Of a stretch of 64,000 nt of DNA, positions 55,555 through 64,000 are shown piece after piece. This DNA comes from CAIUSP01 sp964594365. Lineage in GTDB: Bacteria > Actinomycetota > Thermoleophilia > Solirubrobacterales > 70-9. The notes under the pieces are model-generated. The model ran no database searches and was not told the origin of the DNA. It saw nothing but the letters and a program-made list of their open reading frames with translations. The translations under genes and the position numbers were made by a program. Each line of letters opens with the position of its first letter. The stretch's first letter is position 1. The stretch spans positions 1 through 64,000 of the forward strand of contig CAZQMB010000003.1 in assembly GCA_964594365.1 (NCBI GenBank), written 5' to 3'.

Positions 55555-56393
55555 GAACGGACCGGATCGAGGACTCGGGGTCCGGCGATGCGCCCTCGCG
55601 CAGCGGACCCCTGCCGGGCCGGAGGCAGCGAAGGCTCGGGCAGAACTTCCTGGCGGACACCAACCTGCTCGATGCGATCGTCGCCGACGCCGCGCTCTGC
55701 GCCGAGGATGTCGTGCTCGAGGTCGGCGGAGGATCGGGTGTGCTCACCGAGCGGCTCGCCGAATCCACCTCCTTCGTCCACCTGATCGAGCTCGATCGTG
55801 ACCTTGCCGGTCAGCTCGAGCCGTTGGCCGAGGGGCTCGGGAACGTGGGCATCGTCTGGGGCGATGCGCTGAGGGTCGATCTCTCGGCCCTCGACCCAGC
55901 GCCGAACAAGATGGTGGCGAACCTCCCTTACTCGATCGCCACCCCGTTGTTGATCAGGACGATCGTCGAGGTTCCCTCGGTCCAGACCTGGCTCGTGATG
56001 GTCCAGAAGGAGGTCGCAGATCGACTCACGGCCGGCCCCGGATCGAAGATCTACGGCTCGCCCAGCGTGGTGGTCGGGATAGGTTGTGAGGCCAAGGAGG
56101 TGCGCCGAGTCGATCCAGCGGTATTCGTTCCCAGGCCCCGAGTCGCCTCGAGCCTGATCCGTGTCGAGCGAACTGGGCCGCCACCCGACCCGGCCCTGCA
56201 CGCGCTGATCCGGGAATCCTTCGCCCATCGCAGGAAGTCGTTGCCGAGATCCCTCGAGACGACGGGTCCGGGCAGAGCCGCGCGCGCACGGCAGGCTCTG
56301 GTCGAGATGGGGCTCGCGGAGGATGCCAGAGCCGAATCGCTCTCTCCCGAGGAGTTCGCGGAGTTCGGGAAGTTGATGGAGGGAGCCCGATGA
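55548..56393 (+). CDS. rsmA: 16S rRNA (A1518/A1519) dimethyltransferase
   Basis: The 281-residue product has LGQNFLADTNLLDAIVADA, VVLEVGGGSGVLTERLAE (SAM motif I), LIELDRDLAGQLE, MVANLPYSIATPLL (catalytic NLPY) and VQKEVADRLTAGPGSK. It dimethylates the two adenines of helix 45. GTG start; its TGA stop overlaps the ispE ATG by 4 bp. Confidence 0.95.
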   Translation: MVGTDRIEDSGSGDAPSRSGPLPGRRQRRLGQNFLADTNLLDAIVADAALCAEDVVLEVGGGSGVLTERLAESTSFVHLIELDRDLAGQLEPLAEGLGNVGIVWGDALRVDLSALDPAPNKMVANLPYSIATPLLIRTIVEVPSVQTWLVMVQKEVADRLTAGPGSKIYGSPSVVVGIGCEAKEVRRVDPAVFVPRPRVASSLIRVERTGPPPDPALHALIRESFAHRRKSLPRSLETTGPGRAARARQALVEMGLAEDARAESLSPEEFAEFGKLMEGAR

Positions 56394-57465
56394 GCGATCG
56401 CGATCAGGTCCTAATGTTCGCCCCCGCCAAGCTCAACCTCTGTCTCTACCTCGGTCCGCGGGGGGAGGATGGGATGCATCAGATCTCTTCGGTGTTCCAG
56501 CCCATCGATCTCTGCGATCGCATCCTGATCAGCGAGGCCGAAGCCGACGACGAGGTCATCTGTCCTGCGGTACCGGGGGAGGATCTGACCGCTCGGACCC
56601 TACGGCTGCTACGTGAGGCGGATCTGGATCTTCCTCCGCTGAGGATCGAGGTAGAGAAGCGGATCCCCTTGGCAGCCGGGATGGGTGGCGGCAGCGCCGA
56701 TGCGGCTGCGGTTCTCAGATATGCCCGCGACCGTCTCGGCGAGGAGTCATTGGCGACTCTGCGCAGCACGGCTCTCGAAGTCGGCTCGGATGTGCTCGCC
56801 CAGAGCGGCCTCTGGTCGGAGTCCGGGCACGGGGCCGAGGCGCAGAGATCGCTCGTCGGCGGAATCGGCGATGAGGTCTCNNNNNNNNNNNNNNNNNNNN
56901 NNNNNNNNNNNNNNNNNNNNNNNNNNNNNNNNNNNNNNNNNNNNNNNNNNNNNNNNNNNNNNNNNNNNNNNNNNNNNNNNGGCACGGGGCCGAGGCGCAG
57001 AGATCGCTCGTCGGCGGAATCGGCGATGAGGTCTCCGCCGCTCCGCCTGGCGACGCCTTCGGCGTCGTGTTGATCACCTCCGATGAGGGCCTGTCCACCC
57101 CTGAGGTCTACGCAGAGGCTGATCGAATCGGTTCGGCACGCACGGGCCCGGAGCTCGCCGGAGTCGCCGAGTCACTGCGCTTCGGTTCCTCCGGCCTCCC
57201 GCTGGTGCCCGTCGAGGCGATGGTCAACGACCTCCAGACAGCGGCAACCTCCCTCCGACCGGAGATCGAGGCGAGCCTCTCCGCCCTGCGTGAGGCAGGG
57301 GCGGTGCATGCGATGGTCACCGGTTCCGGACCGACCGTGTTCGGGTCGTTCGCCACCAAGGAAGATGCCGTGGGGGCCGCCGAGAGGCTGGTCGAGGAGG
57401 GCCGGTCCGGGGTGATCGCCGCAGGTCCGTTCGATCCATCGACCGCCCCAGAGGTCGACTCGTGA
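56390..57465 (+). CDS. ispE: 4-diphosphocytidyl-2-C-methyl-D-erythritol kinase (interrupted by false gap)
   Basis: The GHMP kinase begins APAKLNLCLYLG, has IPLAAGMGGGSADAAAVLRYA, the ATP-binding loop, and a C-terminal AMVTGSGPTVFGSFAT. A 100-N gap splits it, but the 55 bp before the gap (56826-56880) are repeated exactly after it (56981-57035). Merging those copies restores one frame of 306 codons, a normal IspE length. It phosphorylates CDP-ME in the MEP isoprenoid pathway. GTG of the DedA-PAP2 gene overlaps its stop. Confidence 0.9.
56826..57035. other. Assembly artefact: 100-N gap between identical 55-bp ends
   Basis: The N run is 56881-56980. Left flank 56826-56880 and right flank 56981-57035 are identical 55-mers in the same direction, as expected when two contigs sharing a k-mer overlap were joined by a placeholder. 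Confidence 0.95.
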
Positions 57466-59006
57466 AGCTGCCCGGATCATCGGATCGAAGGAGTCGGCCG
57501 GACCCGAACGAGGCACGCTCGAGCCGGATCCGCTGGGTGATCCGGCTCGCGGTGGTCGGCCTGGTCGTTGCGTACTTCGTCTTCCGGGACGACCTCCCGT
57601 CGTTCGATCCGAAATACGTGATCGAGGAGATCGCAAGTCGAATCGGCGCCTGGTCGTATCTGCTCGTCGGCGGTCTGGCATTCCTCGAGACCGGGGCTTT
57701 CGTCGGGCTGATCGCTCCCGGGGAGTTCACCGTGATCCTCGGTGGCGCGGTTGCCGGTCAGGGTGAGGCATCTGTCTGGCTGATGATCGCCATCACCTGG
57801 TTCGCCGCCTTCGCCGGCGATTCGGTCAGCTTCTATCTCGGTGCGCGTCTGGGCCGTGATTTCCTGGTCCGGAACGGCCCGAAGTTCAGGATCACCGAGG
57901 AGAGGCTGACGCAGGTCGAGGACTACTTCTCCAAACACGGAGGGAAGACGATCCTGATCGGGCGATTCATCGGGCTGGTCAGGGCTCTCGCTCCGTTCAT
58001 CGCCGGCACCAGCAAGATGCCGTACGGGGCGTTCGCTCCCTATTCGATCCTCGGCACCGGAATCTGGGCGACGATCCTCGTCCTGATCGGGTACTTCGCT
58101 TCCCAGAGTCTCGATACGGCGGCGTCGATCGTCGGCCGCACCCTGATCGGATTCGGGATCCTGGTCGGAATCGCGGTCGGCGTGACGCTGGCGTTCCGGT
58201 GGCTCAGCAAGCCCGAGAATCGGAGCAAGGCGGTGCGGGAGATGGAGAGCCGGCCGGTGCTGAGGCCGGTGGTCACCCTCGCCCGCCGATTCAAGCCCCA
58301 GCTCCTCTTCATCAGAGACCGGCTGACCCCGGGCGACGGAGTGGGTCTGGAGCTAACCACCCTCCTCGCGACGGTATCGGTCGCCCTGTTCGTGCTGGTC
58401 GCCTACTGGACGATCGTCGCCGCCGATCCAGGTCCGACCCCTGGCGACACCACCGCCTATGACATCTCGACGGGCATCGAGACGAGCTGGCTGACCGCGA
58501 TCGCCGAGGCCCTCACCGTCCTCGGCTCGCTCGAGGTGACTCTCGCGATCGCGCTCCTCGCGGGCGTGGGTCTGTTCGTGATGGGGCGCAGGATCGAGTT
58601 GGCCGTGCTCGTGATCGGCATTGCGGTCAGCTTCCTGCTGGTACCCGAGATCAAGGACTGGGTACAGCGCCCGCGCCCGCCCGATCCGCTGATCGATGCG
58701 AAGGGCTGGTCGTTTCCGAGCGGACACGCGACCCATTCCGTTATCTACACCTGGCTCGCGGTCACGATCGCCTTCAGGCTCGTACCCAAATACAGTCATC
58801 GCACTGTTGTGATCGTGGCCGGCCTCGTGCTCACGGCGCTGGTCGGATTGACCCGGGTCTACCTCAGGGTCCACTGGATGAGCGATGTGAGCTCGGGGTG
58901 GGCGCTCTGCGTGGCTGCGCTGACGATTGCCGGAGCCTTCGCGCTAGTCGCCTCTCATATCCGCGACAATGGAGGAGCAGATGGAAACCGCAACGACACT
59001 CCCTGA
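57462..59006 (+). CDS. DedA (VTT) - PAP2 phosphatase fusion membrane protein
   Basis: The 514-residue product joins two membrane domains. Residues about 40-240 are DedA/VTT (FLETGAFVGLIAPGEFTVILGG, AGDSVSFYLGARLGR, GRFIGLVRALAPFIAGTSKM). Residues about 290-500 are a PAP2 phosphatase with KDWVQRPRPP, SFPSGHATHS and TRVYLRVHWMSDV, all three catalytic motifs. DedA proteins move lipids or help recycle undecaprenyl phosphate, and PAP2 enzymes dephosphorylate lipid pyrophosphates, so a combined lipid carrier recycling role is plausible. Confidence 0.88.
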   Translation: MKLPGSSDRRSRPDPNEARSSRIRWVIRLAVVGLVVAYFVFRDDLPSFDPKYVIEEIASRIGAWSYLLVGGLAFLETGAFVGLIAPGEFTVILGGAVAGQGEASVWLMIAITWFAAFAGDSVSFYLGARLGRDFLVRNGPKFRITEERLTQVEDYFSKHGGKTILIGRFIGLVRALAPFIAGTSKMPYGAFAPYSILGTGIWATILVLIGYFASQSLDTAASIVGRTLIGFGILVGIAVGVTLAFRWLSKPENRSKAVREMESRPVLRPVVTLARRFKPQLLFIRDRLTPGDGVGLELTTLLATVSVALFVLVAYWTIVAADPGPTPGDTTAYDISTGIETSWLTAIAEALTVLGSLEVTLAIALLAGVGLFVMGRRIELAVLVIGIAVSFLLVPEIKDWVQRPRPPDPLIDAKGWSFPSGHATHSVIYTWLAVTIAFRLVPKYSHRTVVIVAGLVLTALVGLTRVYLRVHWMSDVSSGWALCVAALTIAGAFALVASHIRDNGGADGNRNDTP

Positions 59007-59250
59007 AGTCCTGCCGGCCGCGATCGCGCCTGAATTCCTCCTGTTCGGCATCGCAGGTCTGGTCTCGCTGGTCGCCTTCGGATTCCTGATCCTTGCCCCG
59101 GCGCTCGGTGCCTACGGCCGGCCCTGGGAGAAGGCCGCCGCAGGCTTCCTCAGCCTGTTCGTGCTGGCGGCTCTGGTGATGATCGGTATCGCGGTGGGTG
59201 CGGTCGTCGTCTACTACTGGAACGACATCAGCGGTGCGCTCGGCCTCTAG
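58981..59250 (+). CDS. Small two-helix membrane protein
   Basis: ATG 58981 is preferred because GGAGG ends 5 nt upstream; ATG 58969 would add four residues. The 89-residue product has two hydrophobic segments (FLLFGIAGLVSLVAFGFLIL and LFVLAALVMIGIAVGAVVVY). It overlaps the upstream gene by 26 bp. Function unknown. Confidence 0.65.
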   Translation: METATTLPEVLPAAIAPEFLLFGIAGLVSLVAFGFLILAPALGAYGRPWEKAAAGFLSLFVLAALVMIGIAVGAVVVYYWNDISGALGL

Positions 59251-59257
59251 GTAGCCG

Positions 59258-60532
59258 ATGCCTGACGATCCGGTCAAGTCCGAGTCCCTACGAGCGGGAG
59301 TGGCCGACGATCTCGCGACCCTCTCCGAGGGGATAGAGGCCGGCGAGGGCCTGCCGACCCTGATCCGCGCCGCCGCCCGGGCCCTGGGCGGAAGCGTTGC
59401 GCTGATCGATCGGTCGAGTGCAGTGCTCGCGGTGGCAGCTGCCTCTCCCGCCGAGGAGACCAAGTTGCTCGCTGGCGGCAATGAGGCGATCTCGGTGGCG
59501 CTCGAAGTCGCCGGGGAGCAGGTGGGGGAGTTGCGGATCCGGCGCGATGAAGGAGCAGAGGCGAGCGGCATGAGCGAAGCGACCGAGCGGCTGGTGTTCA
59601 ATCTGCTGGCGCTGGAGTTGGAGCGCTCGCGCTCCGGAGACTGGGCGAGCGAGGAAGCCGCCGGGGACTTCGTGAGGGCACTGCTCGTTCGCGACATCAC
59701 CGATCGTCGCGACATCACCGCTCGTGCCGCAGATCTCGGAGCGGATCTGAATTCCGGTGGAGGGGTGGTGATGGGAAGGGTCCACCCCAAAGCGGCTCAG
59801 AGCGAGGATTGGCGGTCCCGAGCGCTCACTCTCGCGGTCCGCGGAGTCAAGGCAGTGAGTCCCGGCGCCCTGGTCGCCTCGTCCGAGCCTGCAACCGGCG
59901 GGGTGGAGCGGCGCGATGCGGAACTGATCGCCGTGGTGCCGACCGAGGATGAGGGACTGCTGGCTCGGGCCGCTCGCTCTCTGCTTGCGGAGCTCGAGGT
60001 GGAACTGGGCGGCTTCACGATTACCGTCGGCCGGAGTCGACTGGCAGCGGACCCGACGGATCTGCACCGGGCCGGTCAGGAGGCCCGCCTCGCTCTGAAC
60101 GTGGGCGAGGCCGAGGGCTCCGGGAACCTCGCCTTCGAGGAGACCGGTTCGTACCGCCTCCTGCTGCCCGCGATGAGCGAGGCTCCGGGGGAACTCCAGG
60201 GTTTCTACTCGGAGACGGTCGAGCCCCTCGCTGCCTACGACGAGCAGTACGAGACGGAGTTGCTGGCAACGCTGGAGGCGTACCTCGAAAACGACGGCAA
60301 CGTTGCCCGTACCGCGGAGCGCATGTTCACCCACCGACACACGATCCGGTACCGGTTGGAGCGGGCGCGCGAACTCTGCGGGCACGATGCCACCTCCACC
60401 GAGGGACGGGAGAAACTCGGTCTCGGCCTGAAGGCGATGCGGGTACTCGGTATCGCCGGACCTGGTGGTCCGGCGAGAGAGCCCGGCACCGAGGCCGGAA
60501 GCGTTTCGCGTAAGGCTCCGGAGCCCGACTGA
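59258..60532 (+). CDS. PucR-family transcriptional regulator
   Basis: The 424-residue product ends in the PucR C-terminal helix-turn-helix (LEAYLENDGNVARTAERMF then HRHTIRYRLERARELCG). The N-terminal part resembles a small-ligand (GAF-like) sensor and the middle a GGDEF-like/CdaR domain (FTITVGRSRLAADPTDLHRA). PucR/CdaR proteins regulate purine or sugar-acid use. Its targets here are unknown. It starts 8 bp after the small membrane protein. Confidence 0.85.
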   Translation: MPDDPVKSESLRAGVADDLATLSEGIEAGEGLPTLIRAAARALGGSVALIDRSSAVLAVAAASPAEETKLLAGGNEAISVALEVAGEQVGELRIRRDEGAEASGMSEATERLVFNLLALELERSRSGDWASEEAAGDFVRALLVRDITDRRDITARAADLGADLNSGGGVVMGRVHPKAAQSEDWRSRALTLAVRGVKAVSPGALVASSEPATGGVERRDAELIAVVPTEDEGLLARAARSLLAELEVELGGFTITVGRSRLAADPTDLHRAGQEARLALNVGEAEGSGNLAFEETGSYRLLLPAMSEAPGELQGFYSETVEPLAAYDEQYETELLATLEAYLENDGNVARTAERMFTHRHTIRYRLERARELCGHDATSTEGREKLGLGLKAMRVLGIAGPGGPAREPGTEAGSVSRKAPEPD

Positions 60533-60610
60533 CTGGCCGGTACTCCGATTCCCGGCGAGGGAGCCTCGGTCTGACGGTGCCACCTTGGCTGAGAGTAGGC
60601 TTGTGGACCT

Positions 60611-61804
60611 GTGAACAAGCCACGCCATAGTTCCCGCTTTCCTCAGGCGCGGGTATTGCGGAACAGCGAGGCTTTGCTCGACTCAGCTGTTGCCTTGGTT
60701 GCGCAGGAAGGTTGGGGAGGTTTGAGCTTCCGTTCGGTGACGCGTCGCGCAGGGCTGTCGCCCCAGGCGCTCCGCAGCAGATATACGGATCTCTCTTCAC
60801 TCTCGTCCAGTCTCTGGCAGGAGCGTCTCTCACCGGCGCTCGAAGACGTCATCTCGAGGTTGGTAGACGTCGCTGATGACCCAGCAGGGACGCTCGCAAT
60901 GGAGGAGTTCCAGGAGATTGCGCGCCTCATGATGAATCCTGACGATTCGCTGAAGGCCGCCGCTGATCTGCTGCTGGTTTCGCAATTCCATCCGGATCTG
61001 CAGGACTCGGTCGAGCACTCGCTCGGCCGAAGTGTCGCGAGGTGGTGTCGTCCGCGCGCGGGGAAGCTGACGGCAGCGTCCGCAGCTCGAAGGGCGTATC
61101 TGGTGATTTCAGGTCTCGGGCTGCTGCTCGGCTCGTATCACCCGGGTTCTTCTCGCCTCGACTTGAGCGATGCGCTCGCTCCTCTACTGGAGGCTCTGCA
61201 GGAGGATCGCGAACCACAGCCTTTGCCTGATGTACCTGCAGATCAGTTCAGTGCCTCTCTCGAGTTCGATTCAGGCGATCCGCTGGGTGACGCAATCCTC
61301 ACTTCGACGCTGGAAGAGGTGGCAGACCGGGGCTACGATCGCACCACTACCGCCCGTATTGCTGCAAACGCCGGATGTACGGAAGGCGCGATCTTTGCTC
61401 GTTACTCGAGCAAGCTCGAGCTGTTCAACGATGCAAACAGGCGTCAGATCGAAGCCGGATACCAACTCAACGAGGAGTATCTGAGGAATCTCGGTGACGA
61501 ATACGGAGCGGGAGTGGCCGAGGCCGTGTATATGCGTGAGGTTCATCTGCCGAAGAACCGATACCTGAGGGCGCTGCATCTCGAGAGCCTCCGGGTTACC
61601 TGGCATGAGCCGGAGGTCCTGAAGGCGAATGCTCGCGAGGTAGTCGCCGCCTACGCGAAGTTTCATCCTCTACGTACCCCTGCCCAGAGACATCTCGACT
61701 ACTCGGTCAGTCTCGGATCGAGCGCGCTGCCGTTGCTCGACTCCCGCTGCTGGTCTCTTCCCTACGACGTGGTGTTGATTCCCTTCATGGATCTGCTTCC
61801 GTGA
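60611..61804 (+). CDS. Double TetR-family regulator (two TetR units in one chain)
   Basis: GTG 60611 opens a 397-residue product with two TetR helix-turn-helix units. The first (about residues 24-65) reads LSFRSVTRRAGLSPQALRSR then YTDLSSL. The second (about 230-275) reads RTTTARIAANAGCTEGAIFA then RYSSKLELF. Each is followed by an alpha-helical region. The fused form would act as a built-in dimer. The GC content looks lower than in the adjacent PucR and glmU genes. Confidence 0.75.
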   Translation: MNKPRHSSRFPQARVLRNSEALLDSAVALVAQEGWGGLSFRSVTRRAGLSPQALRSRYTDLSSLSSSLWQERLSPALEDVISRLVDVADDPAGTLAMEEFQEIARLMMNPDDSLKAAADLLLVSQFHPDLQDSVEHSLGRSVARWCRPRAGKLTAASAARRAYLVISGLGLLLGSYHPGSSRLDLSDALAPLLEALQEDREPQPLPDVPADQFSASLEFDSGDPLGDAILTSTLEEVADRGYDRTTTARIAANAGCTEGAIFARYSSKLELFNDANRRQIEAGYQLNEEYLRNLGDEYGAGVAEAVYMREVHLPKNRYLRALHLESLRVTWHEPEVLKANAREVVAAYAKFHPLRTPAQRHLDYSVSLGSSALPLLDSRCWSLPYDVVLIPFMDLLP

Positions 61805-61853
61805 ACGTCTGGACCGACTGGCTACGAGGCAGACACCTAGACTGAGGTCTCGG

Positions 61854-61924
61854 TCCGGGGTGGTGTAGCGATAGCACTCCAGGTTTTGGTCCTGGCAGCG
61901 GAGGTTTGAATCCTCCCCCCGGAG
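61854..61924 (+). tRNA. tRNA-Gln (TTG)
   Basis: Acceptor TCCGGGG pairs CCCCGGA, the anticodon stem CCAGG/CCTGG holds loop TTTTGGT with anticodon TTG, and the T-arm is GGAGG-TTTGAAT-CCTCC. CCA is not encoded. It reads CAA codons. Confidence 0.95.
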
Positions 61925-62003
61925 CTTCTTTCCGCCAGCAACCGGCTGGGACCACGCACGATGCCTGTCGCCGTCGCAGTCGCCACCGCCTAGGATCAAT
62001 CTC

Positions 62004-63398
62004 GTGAGTTCTCTGACCGCCCTGATCATGGCTGCAGGTGCGGGAACGCGCATGCGCTCCTCTCTGCCCAAGGTCGCCCATCCCGTCTGCGGGAGGCCGA
62101 TGATCGCATGGTCGGTCGCTGCCGCACGTGAGGCCGGCGCGGATCGCATCTGCGCGATCGTCTCGCCCGACCGGGATCTCTCCGGCGTCCTGCCCGACGG
62201 AGTGGAGACTGTGATCCAGCCGACAGCCGATGGCACCGGCGGTGCGCTGAGGGCAGCTCTGCCCGTCATCGCAGACAGCGAGTCGGTGCTGGTCCTCTCC
62301 GGCGATCAGCCGTTGGTATCGGCTGAGGAGATCGAGATGCTCCGTGACGAGTCGAATGCCAGCGGTGCGGAGGCCGTGCTCCTGACGGCCGAGCTCGAAG
62401 ACCCGGGCGCCTACGGGAGGGTGATCCGGTCCCTCGACGGTTCGGTCGAGAAGATCGTCGAGGCCAAGGAGCCTGGCGACGCAACGCCGGAGGAGTTGGC
62501 GGTCAGGGAGGTAAACGCAGGCACGTACCTCTTCCGGGCCGAAGCGCTGGCCGACGCACTCGGGCATATATCGAACGACAACTCCCAAGGCGAGTACTAC
62601 CTGCCCGATGTCCTGCCGGCGATGCGCGAGGCAGGCAAGACGATCGCGGCTTGCGTGACCGATGCGGTCGCAGTCGGAGTGAACGACAAGATCGAGTTGG
62701 CGGCGGTGGAGGCCGAGGCCCGCAAGGCACTGCTCGAGGGGCACATGCGCGCAGGGGTCACCGTGGTCGACCCGGCTTCTACCTGGATCGACGCCGATGT
62801 GGAGATCGCCGAGGACGTGCGAATCGAGCCCGGATGTTCGATCAAGGGCGCGACGGCGATAGAGGCCGGCGCACTGATCGGCCCACACAGCACCCTGATC
62901 GACTCCAAGGTCGGCGGGAGGTCAGAGGTACGCAATTCCCACCTCGATTCCTGCACTATCGGCGAGGGGGTACTGGTCGGCCCGTTCGCCCACATCCGCC
63001 CGGGAACCGAGTTGGCAGACGGATCGAAGGCGGGCAGCTTCGTCGAGATCAAGAACTCCCAGATAGGTCGAGGAGCAAAGGTCCCCCACCTCTCGTACGT
63101 GGGCGACGCAGAGGTCGGAGAGGAATCCAACCTCGGAGCATCGACGACCACGGCCAACTACGACGGCAAGGAGAAGCATCGAACCAAGATCGGCCGCAAA
63201 GTGCGGACCGGAGTTGATACGACGCTGGTCGCACCGGTAGAGGTCGGCGATGAGGCATACACTGGCGCCGGTTCGGTGATTACCGAGGACGTGCCTCCGG
63301 GCGCTCTCGGGATAGGAAGGCCGGAGCAGCACAACGTCGAGGGCTACAGCGATCGGAAGCGTGAGGCGACCGATCGCGAGGAGGGGAACGAGGAGTGA
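62004..63398 (+). CDS. glmU: Bifunctional UDP-GlcNAc pyrophosphorylase / GlcN-1-P acetyltransferase
   Basis: The 464-residue product has the uridylyltransferase start LIMAAGAGTRMRSSLPKVAH and QPTADGTGGALRAALP, LVLSGDQPLVS. The C-terminal left-handed beta helix has the hexapeptide repeats, and RPGTELADGSKAGSFVEIKN, VPHLSYVGDAEVGEE and TTTANYDGKEKHRTKIG carry the acetyltransferase residues. It makes UDP-GlcNAc for peptidoglycan. GTG start; prs overlaps by 4 bp, a conserved pair. Confidence 0.95.
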   Translation: MSSLTALIMAAGAGTRMRSSLPKVAHPVCGRPMIAWSVAAAREAGADRICAIVSPDRDLSGVLPDGVETVIQPTADGTGGALRAALPVIADSESVLVLSGDQPLVSAEEIEMLRDESNASGAEAVLLTAELEDPGAYGRVIRSLDGSVEKIVEAKEPGDATPEELAVREVNAGTYLFRAEALADALGHISNDNSQGEYYLPDVLPAMREAGKTIAACVTDAVAVGVNDKIELAAVEAEARKALLEGHMRAGVTVVDPASTWIDADVEIAEDVRIEPGCSIKGATAIEAGALIGPHSTLIDSKVGGRSEVRNSHLDSCTIGEGVLVGPFAHIRPGTELADGSKAGSFVEIKNSQIGRGAKVPHLSYVGDAEVGEESNLGASTTTANYDGKEKHRTKIGRKVRTGVDTTLVAPVEVGDEAYTGAGSVITEDVPPGALGIGRPEQHNVEGYSDRKREATDREEGNEE

Positions 63399-64000
63399 GC
63401 CAGATCGAAGAAGAGCCGCGCAGCGGATCAGCGATACCCCAGGACTACACCAAGAGGCTGATGGTCTTCGGCGGCCGCGCTTCGATGGATCTCGCAGCCA
63501 AGATCTCAGGCAAGCTCGATGTCGAACTCGGCGAGGTGACGCTCAAGACCTTCTCCGACGGCGAGGTCTATTGCCGCTATGAGGAGTCGATCCGCGGAGC
63601 GGACGTCTTCCTGGTCCAGTCCACCGCCGCGAACGAAGCCGAGGGGATGACCCCGAACGACTCGCTCGTCGAGCTGCTGGCGATGATCGACGCAGCGCAG
63701 GGCGCATCTGCTCACAGGATCATCGCCGTGATGCCCTGGTACGGATACGCCCGCCAGGACAAGAAGTCGAAGCCGCGTGAGCCGATCACCGCCCGGGTGG
63801 TGGCGAAGTGCCTCGAGGGAGTCGGTGCCGATCGGGTCCTCACCATGGACCTCCACGCAGGTCAGGTTCAGGGTTTCTTCCACGTCCCACTCGACCATAT
63901 GACCGCGATGCCCATGCTCGAGCAGTGGCTGATCGATCAGGCCTTCGAGGAGCCACCGGTGATCGTCTCGCCGGATGCCGGTCGGGTCAAGACCGCACGG
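63395..64000 (+). CDS. prs: Ribose-phosphate pyrophosphokinase, 3' truncated by window edge
   Basis: The visible 202 codons from GTG 63395 read DYTKRLMVFGGRASMDLA, FSDGEVYCRYEESIRG, DVFLVQST, MPWYGYARQDKKSKPREPIT, and DLHAGQVQGFFHVPLDH, the PRPP synthetase signature. The PRPP-binding loop lies beyond the window. It makes PRPP for nucleotides, histidine and tryptophan. Its start overlaps the glmU stop. Confidence 0.95.
   Translation, partial: MSQIEEEPRSGSAIPQDYTKRLMVFGGRASMDLAAKISGKLDVELGEVTLKTFSDGEVYCRYEESIRGADVFLVQSTAANEAEGMTPNDSLVELLAMIDAAQGASAHRIIAVMPWYGYARQDKKSKPREPITARVVAKCLEGVGADRVLTMDLHAGQVQGFFHVPLDHMTAMPMLEQWLIDQAFEEPPVIVSPDAGRVKTAR

Overview
This window looks like a chromosomal stretch of a high-GC actinobacterium, most probably from the class Thermoleophilia (Solirubrobacterales-like). 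That placement is an inference. It rests on strong G/C bias at third codon positions, frequent GTG/TTG starts, a long SRP RNA with an Alu domain, an LCP cell-wall protein, MMPL exporters, a PucR regulator, and a soluble type-E-like succinate dehydrogenase. Three runs of exactly 100 N (5403-5502, 39485-39584, 56881-56980) show a draft scaffold. The third gap is flanked by a 55-bp perfect duplication, so that gap is an assembly artefact.

Region 1 (1-9.6 kb) holds a class III aminotransferase, two secreted proteins (one a large alpha/beta hydrolase), an HPP membrane protein, a small secreted Gln/Asn-repeat protein cut by a gap, an SRPBCC protein, a secreted CocE-type hydrolase and a small YdeI-family protein. 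Region 2 (9.6-13.8 kb) is the one clearly accessory patch. It contains a decayed TetR gene, a foreign-looking fibronectin-III/DUF1566-like gene between two 69-bp direct repeats, a secreted beta-propeller-like protein, and a GNAT fragment that stops beside tRNA-Val(CAC).

Region 3 (13.8-24.6 kb) is core: a 3D-domain protein, pdxH, SRP RNA, dnaX-ybaB-recR, an MMPL exporter, lysC-asd and a cation/proton antiporter. Region 4 (24.6-37 kb) groups central carbon genes: sdhA-sdhB plus a CCG-domain subunit (no membrane anchor genes) and icd-mdh. With these lie M50 and M28 peptidases, an AT-hook/winged-helix protein, a 2-hydroxyacid dehydrogenase, a fatty-acid hydroxylase and Hsp20. Region 5 (37-47 kb) has lon (3' end lost in a gap), a second MMPL exporter, a PhoD-type phosphatase, and a diiron R2-like/SCP2 fusion divergent from its likely TetR regulator across a perfect palindrome.

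Region 6 (47-64 kb) is housekeeping: glyS, an FmdB zinc ribbon, an LCP protein, a ROK kinase, and the chain rsmI, metG, tatD, rsmA, ispE, DedA-PAP2 fusion. It ends with a PucR regulator, a double-TetR protein, tRNA-Gln(TTG) and glmU-prs running off the right edge. Many adjacent genes overlap by 4 bp (ATGA/GTGA), which implies translational coupling. I saw no CRISPR array, insertion sequence, phage module or replication origin.
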